A program made the position numbers and the translations under genes. From Rachicladosporium sp. CCFEE 5018 (Eukaryota; Ascomycota; Dothideomycetes; Cladosporiales; Cladosporiaceae): a stretch of 64,000 nucleotides of DNA. The notes below the pieces were generated by a model. It saw nothing but the letters and a program-made list of their open reading frames with translations, had not been told where the DNA came from and made no database searches. Positions 39,347-48,609 of the stretch are shown piece by piece; the first letter of the stretch is position 1; every line of letters starts with the position of its first letter. The stretch spans positions 124,001-188,000 of the forward strand of contig KZ111140.1 in assembly GCA_002077045.2 (NCBI GenBank). Direction: 5' to 3'.

Positions 39347-41063
39347 CTACAACTCATCATGATGATCCGCCGCCTCATCATCATCAATAACACTCTCCTT
39401 CACCACGCTCGCAGCCTCCTTAACAGCACTCTTGACCTTCTCCCCAACCCCGCCAGCAGCCTCAGATGCCGCCTTCGTAGCAGCAGCAGCCTGATGCGGC
39501 ATACCCTCAGTCTCCACGCTCTCAGTCTCAGCCGCCTCACCACCGACATCAATCCCGAAGCTTCCATTATCGCGGATAAAAGCCGCCAGATCCTCGATCG
39601 TGCGGGAGCCGCTGTAATCCACCGGCGCCGTTTTGGAGCCAGCTTTGAAGAGCTTGATAGTAGGGAACCCCTGAATCTCATCGGGAACGTCATTGGCTGT
39701 TGCGTCGACTTTGGCGATGACTACTTTATCGCTGTGCGGCTTGAACATCTCTGCTAGCTGATCGTATTTCGGCGCCAAAGACTTGCAGTGTCCGCACCAA
39801 GGAGCGTAGAACTCGAGGAGAACGTCTTTGTCATTGTCGATTACGACGTCTTGGTAGTTCTTCGCTACTACGACCGTGACGGGACCCTCCTGCTTCTCTG
39901 GGATCGGCTCGGACTTGACGCTTGGCTCGACTTTGCCGGCGACGAAGTCTGCGATGAAGGCGCCGATTGACTTGGCGGAGAGGTCTTTCGCGGAGCCTTG
40001 CTTCGAGTAGGGGAACTTCTGGTTCTTGACTGTGTCCTGGATGGCGAAGGCGGGCCAATTGCCGGCTTCGAGGTTCAGGTTGCCGGCGTGTTGGCCGAAG
40101 GCTTTGGCGTCGATGGTGGCGAAGTTTACTTTGCCCTTGTGGGCTTCGGCGACGGACTTGAGGTCTTTGGAGAGGGACTCGCGCTCCTCAGGCGTCTCAG
40201 CAAAGATGTAGGCGAGGGGGATGCCGGCCTGCGAGCGTTGTCAATATCGCTGTCGCCACGATCATGTAGTGCAAGTCAAACTCACAGCCATGTACCCAGC
40301 ATACGTCTCCGGCCCAACCTCACCGATCAACGGCGTCGACGCAGTCTTCGCAAACTCCGAGATCGTCTCCTTCGTGAACCCCTCGGAGAACACATTCTTC
40401 CCCTCATCAAAAGTCTTGTACAACACAATACTCGGCTGCTTCACGCCCTCAGCCTCCGCCAACGCAACATCACTCGTAGCGCCAAACAAGAAGTTATCCC
40501 TCAACTCCTCCGCAACCTCATTGAACGTCGCGTTGGAGCTCTTATCATCCGCGCCAAAGTACCCCACAAGCACAACCTTATCCGCAGTCTTGAACTCCTC
40601 CAGCGCATCGCCGCTCCCGAGCACACTGACAGCCGGCAGCGCCTGCTTGGTCATGTAGGAAATGATCGCAGGCGCCTTTCGTGGGCCAGAGTACGGCTGC
40701 ACATTCTCAGCGCCGCGGAAGACTTTCAGCGTTGGGTAGCCCTCGACGCCGAAGTCTTGGCAGAGGTCTTGGTTCTCAGTGCAGTCGATTTTGGCGAGGG
40801 CGATGGACTTTTCTTTTAGAGAGGTGGCGGCTTCTTCGTATTCGGGGGCGAGGGCTTTGCAGTGGCCGCACCAGGGGGCGAAGACTAGGGAAAGTTGTCA
40901 GCTAGACTGTAGGTTGGGGAAGAACTCGTTAGCAGGGCTCACACTCTGCGAGCACGAGATCGTGGTCCTCGACGAAGGACTTGAAGGTATCCTTCGTAAG
41001 ATCGTGGACATCGCTGGCAGTGGCCAGGGCAGCCAATGCCGCCAATCCGAATGCGGTCCTCAT
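39347..41063 (-). CDS. PDI1: Protein disulfide isomerase, HDEL-tailed
   Basis: ER lumenal oxidoreductase that forms and shuffles disulfides. Model complement(join(39347..40228, 40286..40884, 40943..41063)), 533 residues. Introns of 57 bp (GTGAGT/CAG) and 58 bp (GTGAGC/TAG). The signal peptide is MRTAFGLAALAALATAS. Thioredoxin domain a has FFAPWCGHCKALAP and domain a' has EFYAPWCGHCKSLAP; the b and b' domains between them lack CxxC. An acidic/Ala-rich tail ends DDDEAADHHDEL, a fungal retention signal. All active-site cysteines are intact. A CACGTG core at 41240-41245, about 180 bp upstream, might serve the unfolded-protein response but is a common 6-mer. Confidence 0.95.
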
Positions 41064-41593
41064 GCTGGCAATTTAATGCGGACTGGGGACGTGATGAGGT
41101 AGATGTTCGATATCGCTATGAAATGTCGAGAAGATCAACTTCTTGCGATAAGGGAGGATGTAGTGGAAGAGAAGAGATGTAGTATAACCGAGTAGTCTAT
41201 TCACAGGAGTGCATGCTCACAAATCCGTCTCGAATTGCGCACGTGCCATCAGGGTCTTGACAGCTGTTGCGAGCAGCATGTGGAGGCGCCGCACTTCAGC
41301 TGGCCACCTTGCACTCGCAGGCACATAAAGAGAGCCAACTACTCCAAGCTGCACGGAATCGCACACACATGTCTGCATTGGGACGACAGCATCTGCGATG
41401 ATATTGCCAGCTTCTGTATCAAAACACTTCTGATGGATTAGACCGCCAAACTGCCTCGCGCGACTCTGCGGTAGTGAGCTCGTGCAACCTCGAGCAGCCT
41501 CAGGATATGCCAGTGGCTAGAGGACGTTCAAGGTAGTGTAGATCTCGTCTCTTCGCCTTGAGCATCCAGCGTCTGTTTGACTGTAATTGTCTC
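41064..41593. promoter_or_regulatory. PDI promoter region and acyl-CoA dehydrogenase 3' flank
   Basis: 530 bp without a gene. The palindrome GCACGTGC around 41239-41246 is the only candidate regulatory site noticed; by itself it is weak evidence. Confidence 0.3.
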
Positions 41594-42886
41594 TCATAAC
41601 TTCCACCCCCTCCCCTTCGCCCTCGCCATCTCCTGCCTAACAGCCAAATCCGCAATAATCTCCTCACTTCCCCCACCCACAACCATCATTCTCAGATCCC
41701 TGGACATTTGCTCTATAACCGCTCCAGGCCCTCCTTTCTGATACCCAGCACCGCCAAACACCTGTTGCGCTTCACGATTGGCCAGCTCTAAGATCCTCCC
41801 ACCCTGGACTTTTGCCAACGCAATTCTACCCGCAACATCCGGATCCTGCCAAGCCAGAGGAGACTGTTGGACGGCGTAGGCGATAGCTTCGAGGAACGAC
41901 CAGTGTGACTCCACGTACCGCGCCAGCGTAGCGATCTTGGACGTGATGATCTGATTCGAGATCAACGGCTTACCGAACGTCTCGCGTTTACACGCGTATT
42001 CCAGTGATAAGCTCAGACAAGTCCGCGCTTTGCGGTTACAGCCTACGGACATGATATATCGCTCCCTGTTGAAGTTCGTCATGATAATCTTGAAACCCTG
42101 TCCTTCTTTGCCGATGAGATTCTCAACCGGGACAAGCACATCGTCCAGCTCCACCAGACTTGCGCCACCGGCTTTCTGGCCGGAATTGGGTATGCGTCTG
42201 TGCGAAAGGCCTTTGGAGGCCATGGGGATCACGAGCACAGAGAGACCAGCCATTCCGGGCCCGCCTGTCCGTACTGCGGTCGTCATGTGCGTTGCCCAGG
42301 GTGCGCCGGTGATCCATTTCTTCCAGCCGTTGACGAGGTAGTGCTTTCCATCTGCAGACTTGACGGCTGTGGTCAGGATATTTGCCACGTCCGAACCTCC
42401 CGATGGTTCTGTAATGCCGAGACAGAAGGATGTCGTGAAGTCGAAGAGACCCGGGAGCCATTCGCGTTTCTGTTCTTCCGTACCGTGGTGGATTACGGGA
42501 GGGATGCCAATCACCGAGGCGCCGCCGAGGGACGTCGTGACGCCGCCTTCGACGCGACTTGTCTCGTCTGTCGACAACAAGAGGTGGAACGCATCCAGCT
42601 GATCGTAAGGGATGCCAGCTGGCAAAGGTACACCTTTCGATCGGTACTGAGGCGGCACATCATTGAAGGCGAATCCGGATCGAGCCCATTTTAGTCTCTC
42701 GTCTCGCGGAGCTTCGCCGTTTTCTTCCCAGTCGAGGTGGTATGGTAGGATGTTCTCGTCAACGTACTTCCGTAACGCGTCCCGAAGTTGTCTGTGTGAG
42801 TCGTTGTAATATGGTGAAGGTATTCCGTGGCTCCAAGCTGGTTCGCTCCATGGCGCTAGCTTGCCGAATGACGCATTCGTAGCCAT
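41594..42886 (-). CDS. Acyl-CoA dehydrogenase family flavoprotein
   Basis: 430 residues, intronless. It oxidises acyl-CoA thioesters with FAD. The N-terminal helical domain is followed by the flavin/substrate segment SFCLGITEPSGGSDVANILT and WKKWITGAPWATH. A middle beta domain and the C-terminal helical domain follow (FNRERYIMSVGCNRKART, FGKPLISNQIITSKIA, QQVFGGAGYQKGGPG). The catalytic base is expected in VVGGGSEEII, where a Glu is present. There is no clear mitochondrial presequence or C-terminal SKL (it ends GRGWKL). The chain-length class cannot be set from sequence. Confidence 0.9.
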   Translation of the reverse strand: MATNASFGKLAPWSEPAWSHGIPSPYYNDSHRQLRDALRKYVDENILPYHLDWEENGEAPRDERLKWARSGFAFNDVPPQYRSKGVPLPAGIPYDQLDAFHLLLSTDETSRVEGGVTTSLGGASVIGIPPVIHHGTEEQKREWLPGLFDFTTSFCLGITEPSGGSDVANILTTAVKSADGKHYLVNGWKKWITGAPWATHMTTAVRTGGPGMAGLSVLVIPMASKGLSHRRIPNSGQKAGGASLVELDDVLVPVENLIGKEGQGFKIIMTNFNRERYIMSVGCNRKARTCLSLSLEYACKRETFGKPLISNQIITSKIATLARYVESHWSFLEAIAYAVQQSPLAWQDPDVAGRIALAKVQGGRILELANREAQQVFGGAGYQKGGPGAVIEQMSRDLRMMVVGGGSEEIIADLAVRQEMARAKGRGWKL

Positions 42887-43593
42887 GATCGTGGTATCAT
42901 GTAAAAGCCTCTGCTATACGGGGGGCGATCAAGAAGTACAGCAAATAGCGAGCGAATACTGAGTGACAAAGGAGATCTGTGAGACGATTTGCGGTCCTTA
43001 CTTCAGGTCATCAACAGGTGTGGTGTACTTGTGCATGTTCCTGTGCCTCGGCAGTCAGATCTGAGACTGCAGTCAGCGTTCGACGCGAGCTTAAAGCTTG
43101 ACATACCGCTAGTGTTGAAAGATACGTTTGGCACCGGGTATAACAACTAACACACCAGTCAAGCGATAGCACGAAGATGTAGTTTGGAGCCAGGCGAGCT
43201 TGGATTGCTTTCTACCCTGTGGACTGGCTCCAGCTTGCATTGTCCGCGTCGAAGCCAATGTCGCGGATCTGTATGTTACATGCGACATGTGCGATCTGTC
43301 GACCTGCACTGAACAAGTCGCTTTCTTCCCAGACGCTTCGAGCGCCGTCCACTGTACCGCGGGCGCCATGCTAGAACGCTGCACTCAATGCCGCTCTCCA
43401 TGCACTCCTCGAGCCGTTCACCGCGCTTCTCGATACGATCCTCATGACCAGATCGCGTTGCGGGCATCCGCAAAGCGCTCCCGGGTCTACATCGAAAGCT
43501 CTGTCCAGAGGGTATCTTGCTCGGCGCTTCAGAACTCGCACTCATCTGTATCCAACCCCGTCATCTGAGCTGTCCTCCTCTTGCCACTCCCGT
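42887..43593. other. Intergenic: ACAD promoter, mitoferrin 3' flank
   Basis: 707 bp with no convincing gene. A plus frame of 122 codons (43200-43568) is Cys/Ser-rich without motif, and its antisense is open as well. Confidence 0.4.
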
Positions 43594-44359
43594 TCATTTC
43601 TCCTCTTCCCTTCGTATGAAGTACGCCTTCGCCACCTCATACGCACTCCAACAAATTGCCGTACTAGGCGCAGCCGTCACAACCCTCGCCTTCATCCCTC
43701 GAAAGAAACCCTTCGCACCTTCTCTCCGCCATATAATCCCCGCCGCACTGCTCAGACCCCTTGCATGCCGTATCTCCGCATCCGTACTGCTCCCCCTCGT
43801 CTGCAGTAGCGTCTTCACAACATCCAGTGGCGTTGTCGCCGCCGCTGCCACACCTCCAGCTAGTCCCCCGGCCGCGCAATGTGTGAGTGGGTCGTATCCT
43901 GGTCTTCGGCGCCGTTGCATGACTTTCGTTATGCTTTCGTAGGCTGTGAATTGTAGTGCCGTGAAGGGTACTGTCATGGCGAGGGTTGTGGGGTAGGAGA
44001 CGTAGAAAGCTCGAAGACCTTCGTTTCGGAAGACTGTGCGGGCGCAGGAGGAGAGGGTTCGGTGCGTCGAGCCGTGGAGTTGCATGCGTTGTTTTATTAC
44101 GTCGAAGGGGTTCATGAAGGCGTCGCTTGCTATTGTTGCGCAGGCGCCGCTTGTTGCTGGTTTGAACGTGTCAGCTCCCGTGTGCACTTCGGCACAGGAG
44201 ATTGCTCACCTGCTGCTAAGGGGTGATGGCCCGCTGCATTCCCACCCATGGCCTGCTTCACGGCCTCGTAAGTCGCAAAGTACACTGCGTGCGCCGGACC
44301 TGCTCCTACTATCACGCTTGACAGTCCTCTCCATAATGACATGTACCCTTCTACTCGTG
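43594..44359 (-). CDS. Mitoferrin-like mitochondrial iron carrier, N-terminus lost in gap
   Basis: SLC25-family carrier of the inner mitochondrial membrane, closest to yeast Mrs3/Mrs4. Model complement(join(43594..44156, 44210..>44359)); the 53-bp intron (GTGAGC/CAG) joins HHPLAA to ATSGACATIASD. Carrier signatures are MNPFDVIKQRMQ in the second repeat and TTPLDVVKTLLQTRG in the third. Mitoferrin-type segments are GPAHAVYFATYEAVKQ, RAFYVSYPTTLAMTVPFTAL and PSTAICWSAYEVAKAYFI. About 237 residues remain; the first repeat lies in the 44360-44459 gap. Confidence 0.88.
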
Positions 44360-44459
44360 NNNNNNNNNNNNNNNNNNNNNNNNNNNNNNNNNNNNNNNNN
44401 NNNNNNNNNNNNNNNNNNNNNNNNNNNNNNNNNNNNNNNNNNNNNNNNNNNNNNNNNNN
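44360..44459. other. Scaffold gap (100 N)
   Basis: 100 N of unknown true length. It removes the N-terminal ~90 codons of the mitoferrin gene and the ~310 N-terminal codons of HET copy B. The repeat relationship with 37530-38039 makes this the most suspect join in the window. Confidence 0.95.
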
Positions 44460-44969
44460 ACAGCAAGAGGGGTGAGTGTAACTTTACCGCTCACCCAGAA
44501 GGCAGACGGCAAGATGATAGCTGCTCTGCAGTGTCCCGTACAGGGTCGTTACAGTGACTGGCTCGCTGTGTATCTGCAGAAGCTGAACATCGGCTCGAAC
44601 GTATATGCCCGCGCAGACTGCAATAAGCTCGCATCCGTGTCAGAACGGGGAAAACCGCAAGGACTGTACGTGCGTCAGCCGCCTAACTTTGTGCCCCGAA
44701 CAGTGTACCCTGATCACTTTTTCCAACTCCGCAGCCTGAGCGCGCATTGGGAGGACTCTGAGCTGGCAGAATACGAGGTCATCAACGTCATTTGTGACAA
44801 AAGCCGCTATGCGCTGAAAGGAACGTCGCAATACCGTGCAATACCGCTCGCAGAGCCGCAACCATGGAGTCTGGCGCCAATGATCTACCGAATTGACAAG
44901 ACCGAAGGAGCCCTCACAGCTACTCTGGTTATGAGACGCAAGACAGACGGCGAGTCCTTACTATTATTG
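44460..44969 (+). repeat. Direct repeat, copy B (510 bp, pairs with 37530-38039)
   Basis: Begins exactly at the edge of the N gap and ends where the two HET copies part. The five substitutions relative to copy A are at 44696, 44792, 44902, 44930 and 44967. Confidence 0.95.
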
Positions 44970-45314
44970 CTTGGTGCAGGTCGAGATCTCAGCGCCGCAT
45001 TTGGCATCTGTGAGTTTGGTGATGTCTTTCCGACTAACATCGAGCTCCAGCAGGTGTTCCAACCGCGGCCTGCTGGACAGTACATGCAGCTTGAATGTCA
45101 CACTGTTCGCGTGCAGGTGGAGGAAATTGTGCGGCTCGAGCAGAAGATCTACTTTTTGGATATTGAGATTACTGCTCGACCCGTGGCTCCCACGGCGAGT
45201 GAGATGATCGAGGATGCGATAGACGCCTTCGATGTGTTCCACAAGCCTAGCGTCGAGCGCAAGGCCGCGAAGGGCGCTTTGTTGGGCAAAATGAAGCGCT
45301 TCCGTTTGACATGA
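44460..45314 (+). CDS. HET-domain protein (copy B), C-terminal part only
   Basis: The frame is open from the gap edge. The first 510 bp repeat copy A at about 99% identity. It then continues with the genuine C-terminus that copy A lacks: GAGRDLSAAFGICEFGDVFP, QVFQPRPAGQYMQLECHTVR, a helix ending KMKRFRLT. The HET domain itself would lie in the gap. Only one of the five differences in the shared part changes an amino acid (Ser to Thr at 44902), which suggests either constraint or allelic copies. Copy A's 5' part plus copy B's 3' part correspond to one ordinary-length HET protein, so the two may be pieces of one locus, two alleles or a true duplication. Confidence 0.8.
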   Translation, partial: TARGVSVTLPLTQKADGKMIAALQCPVQGRYSDWLAVYLQKLNIGSNVYARADCNKLASVSERGKPQGLYVRQPPNFVPRTVYPDHFFQLRSLSAHWEDSELAEYEVINVICDKSRYALKGTSQYRAIPLAEPQPWSLAPMIYRIDKTEGALTATLVMRRKTDGESLLLLLGAGRDLSAAFGICEFGDVFPTNIELQQVFQPRPAGQYMQLECHTVRVQVEEIVRLEQKIYFLDIEITARPVAPTASEMIEDAIDAFDVFHKPSVERKAAKGALLGKMKRFRLT

Positions 45315-45876
45315 ACGGCTTGATTCGCAGACATGCGTGCGTACGTCGTTCTGCAAGATATTCATCACAAAGCAAGCATCTCATCGACAGGATCGCTCTT
45401 CTCTGTGTTACGGATGACGGGTTATTTAAGTTCGCCCCCGTCGACATGTCAAAATCCAAGATGTGGTGTTCGAGTCAACTCTGAAACGCCGCGCCCAAAG
45501 CGTGCCCAGGTCCGACGGAAAGTGGTCGTCCGCGTCTGCCGCGCCGATGCAATATACATCAGACGACATGCACCGTACAACAGCTACTTTCATGCGACTA
45601 GACGACTGCGATACACGAAATGGGTCATGCAAGGCCACAAGACGAGGTTTACCAGCCGTCATCATCGCCCAAAGCCGACATGGGCTCAAACCTCCCGGCC
45701 ACTAGGAGCCACATGCCGTCTTCCATACTTCCTGTAATGTCGCATGACTTGAAGAGGCGCTGCACTATCATGCTGCATCAATTCTCGTATAAGACCTGCC
45801 TGGACTACGTATACCTGCTCAAACGTACTCATCGTTCAGTTTCCACACGTTCACTACATTTCTTGGCGGTGCAAGT
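45315..45876. other. Intergenic: HET copy B 3' flank, AA9 promoter
   Basis: 562 bp. A 134-codon plus frame (45333-45737) overlaps open antisense frames and has no motif, so it was not called. The right part is the promoter of the AA9 gene. Confidence 0.4.
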
Positions 45877-47075
45877 ATGAAGACTACATTCTTCACTCTC
45901 GCCGCGGCGCTGGCCGTCCGCGAAGTCGCTGCCCATGCTACTTTCCAAGACCTCTGGGTCAATGGTGTCGACCAACGCCAGCAATGTGTTCGTCTGCCGC
46001 AGTCAAACAGCCCGCTGCAAGATGTGACATCGAACAACATCCGTTGTAATGCCAACATCGGTGCCGTACGTAGAAACCGATGCTTGACCGTCGATCTCAC
46101 CATGGACTGACACCACTCAGGTCTCCGGCCGTTGCGCTGTAGCAGCCGGCGATACTGTCTCGATCGAGATGCACCAACAGGGCGGCGACCGCGGCTGCGG
46201 CAGCGAAGCCATCGGCGGTGCCCACTACGGCCCAGTCCACGCCTACCTGTCCAAGGTCTCTGATGCCCGCACCGCCGACGGCTCGTCAGGCTTCTTCAAG
46301 ATCTTCGCCAACACCTGGGCGCCCGCCAAAGCCGGCGCTGCCGACAACGACTACTGGGGAACCAAGGAGCTGAACAACTGCTGTGGCAAAATGGACGTGA
46401 CGATCCCCTCCGACATCCCTGCTGGCGACTACCTCCTCCGTGCTGAGGTCATTGCGTTGCACGTCGCAAGCGGTCTGAACGGTGCGCAGTTCTACGTCTC
46501 TTGCTACCAGATCACTGTCTCCGGTGGTGGCAGCGCCAGCCCGGCGACTGTTACCTTCCCAGGAGCGTACAAGAACACCGATCCAGGTATCTACATCGAC
46601 ATCCACAACAGCATCTCGACCTACATCGACCCTGGCCCAACCGTATACGCTGGTGGTGTCTCCCGTGCTCCTCTCGCGTCGGGCTGCACCGGCTACGCCG
46701 CAAAGGAGACGCCCACGAAGTCTGTCGTGCAGCCTACGATCTACACGCCTGGTCAGGGTGGTGCGACATCGACTACAGCTGCGGCAAGCACCTCGGCCGC
46801 AGGCACCACGACGACCGGAAGGACGTCTACGCCGCCGCCAACGACGCTGAAGACGACGACTACGACGACGACTTCCAAGGCTGCTACTACCAGTGCTGCT
46901 GGCGGCTCGTGCTCCGTGGCGAAGTACGCTCAGTGTGGCGGAACTGGCTGGACCGGTTGTACGACTTGCGCTGTAAGTAGAACAAGGCAAAACTGGTGTC
47001 TGATGCACATACTGACCAACTTCCCAGTCTGGCTCCACCTGTACAGGTAGCGGGTACTACTACCAGTGTTTGTAG
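45877..47075 (+). CDS. AA9 lytic polysaccharide monooxygenase with CBM1
   Basis: Secreted copper enzyme that oxidatively cleaves cellulose or related glucans. Model join(45877..46065, 46121..46972, 47028..47075), 362 residues; both introns are 55 bp (GTACGT/CAG, GTAAGT/CAG). The signal peptide MKTTFFTLAAALAVREVAA leaves His at mature position 1 (HATFQDLWVNG), the first ligand of the histidine brace. The second His is in GGAHYGPVHAYLSKV and the axial Tyr in AQFYVSCYQI. A Thr/Ser-rich linker follows, then a CBM1 (YAQCGGTGWTGCTTC) whose last 15 residues (SGSTCTGSGYYYQCL) are encoded by the third exon. All ligands are present. It is a plant-biomass trait, but the family also occurs in saprobes and lichenised or rock fungi. 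Confidence 0.93.
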
Positions 47076-47643
47076 GCCATTGGCGAATGTCCGTCTGAAC
47101 CGTACTTAGCGTCGTACTGCAACGCACACGCCCTTAGTCGAGACTGCGGAACCAGTGGCCAACTTTGAATAGCTTCTCCAAGCCCAGCATTGATTGCATT
47201 TTATCAGTCATCAGCACTTGCACGATGTCAGTGACTGCTTGTCCGTTGTCAGTCTCAATGTCCCACGGCACTCCCCTTCATCTTCGCATATCCGTCAACA
47301 CTCGGTTCCCTCGATGATTCGCTTGCATCGCACCGTGCATCACTCGTGACATGACATAACATGGACATGGATGTACCATTGACCGACCATGTGCGCGGTC
47401 AGACAAAGAAATCAGAACCAACGCATCCTCGCCGACCGCTCCCAAACACCAAGCCATCTCCACATGTTTCAGACCTCACCCCTGGCGGCGATCTGACATC
47501 CCACTCCACCGCATCACGCGCCCACGCTTCACACACCGTATGCCACAGTCGCATACACGTCTCGCAGTTCCTCACGCAATGCCACTCACTCTCTTCTCCC
47601 CATAGCTTCACCCCATCTCGCATCACCGACCCCAACCCTAACA
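47076..47643. other. Intergenic: AA9 3' flank, Sec2-like promoter
   Basis: 568 bp. The last ~100 bp before the Sec2-like start are pyrimidine-rich (CTCACTCTCTTCTCCCC), typical of fungal core promoters. No gene. Confidence 0.4.
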
Positions 47644-48447
47644 ATGGCCACAAATCCCTACCCCTCCTCCCCTCCCAAACCGCACCCACAGCACCAACCC
47701 CACGACTCCGGCCTCTCCCTCACAGCCTCCACAGACCTCTCCCCGGAAGCGCAAAAACGCATCTCAGACCTCGAAGCCGAGCTCTCCCTCGTCACGGACA
47801 AAGTCGCCTCAGCCTCCCAACGCTTCGCAGACTACGAGAACGAGATCCGCGTCCTGAATGCGCAGGTGCGGCAGGAGAAACGGCGGAATGCGAGTCTAGA
47901 CAGCACTGTGTCGGTGGGTGAGGGGAGCGGAGAAGCGGGGAGAGTAGTTGGGGTCGCGGAACGGGCGGTGAACGGCAGTGCGGCGCAGAAGCCAGGGATC
48001 AGCAGGTTTGGGAGTTTTATGCATGCGCGGAAAGCTATTGGCGGGTTGGGCGCGACGCCGGAGACCGAAGCCGCCAACCCTCTCGCTTCCGCCGGCACGG
48101 CAGCCGCTCGAGAACGCGACCTCGAAGCCCAGCTATCTCAAGAGCGCGACCTGCGTCTCGCGGCTGAGGCAAAGATGGGAGATACGGCTGGCGAAGTCGA
48201 GGAGCTGACTGCGACTTTGTTCGGGCAGGCTAATGAGATGGTTGCGTCTGAGCGGAAGGAAAATGCGAGGCTAAAAGAGAGGATTCAGTTTTTGGAACGC
48301 AGGGATGCAAAGTTTGGGATGCGGGTGCAGGCGCTGGAGGAGAGGGATCGGGAGAGGCAGAGGAGGTTGGAGAATTTGGAACGGGCTGTTGGGAGGGCGG
48401 AGCGGGTGAGAGGGGTACTTGGTGGTGGGGCGGGGGAGAAGGGGTGA
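47644..48447 (+). CDS. Small Sec2-domain (Rab GEF-like) coiled-coil protein
   Basis: 267 residues. The segment from about residue 175, LAAEAKMGDTAGEVEELTAT followed by LFGQANEMVASERKENARLK, matches the Sec2/Rabin8 N-terminal coiled coil that activates the exocytic Rab Sec4. An earlier coiled coil (RISDLEAELSLVTDKVASAS) and a Pro/Ser-rich N-terminus are present. The two halves are separated by a Gly/Ala-rich spacer with SRFGSFMHARKA. It is much shorter than yeast Sec2 (about 760 residues) and lacks the C-terminal phosphoinositide-binding part, but short Sec2-domain proteins are usual in filamentous fungi. Low-GC neighbours are absent; codon use looks normal. Confidence 0.75.
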   Translation: MATNPYPSSPPKPHPQHQPHDSGLSLTASTDLSPEAQKRISDLEAELSLVTDKVASASQRFADYENEIRVLNAQVRQEKRRNASLDSTVSVGEGSGEAGRVVGVAERAVNGSAAQKPGISRFGSFMHARKAIGGLGATPETEAANPLASAGTAAARERDLEAQLSQERDLRLAAEAKMGDTAGEVEELTATLFGQANEMVASERKENARLKERIQFLERRDAKFGMRVQALEERDRERQRRLENLERAVGRAERVRGVLGGGAGEKG

Positions 48448-48609
48448 AGTGATGGGCCGAGCTAGCTACGCTCTTTGCACTTGTCATGCGGACGAGCAAG
48501 ATGGGAACATCGACACGGCCGCTGTGCGCATGCTGATCCGGCTCTGTGTTGCGCAAAGGTACACGCTTCGAGTCGCAGGCTTACGACGCTTAGGCGCGGA
48601 GACTACCTC

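Noticed and set aside
41239..41246. CACGTG as a proven unfolded-protein response element upstream of PDI
   Set aside because: A six-base palindrome at this distance is expected often by chance, and no second element supports it; kept only as a note.
45333..45737. A 134-codon plus-strand frame between HET copy B and AA9
   Set aside because: Basic, motif-free and overlapped by open antisense frames; insufficient to call a gene.
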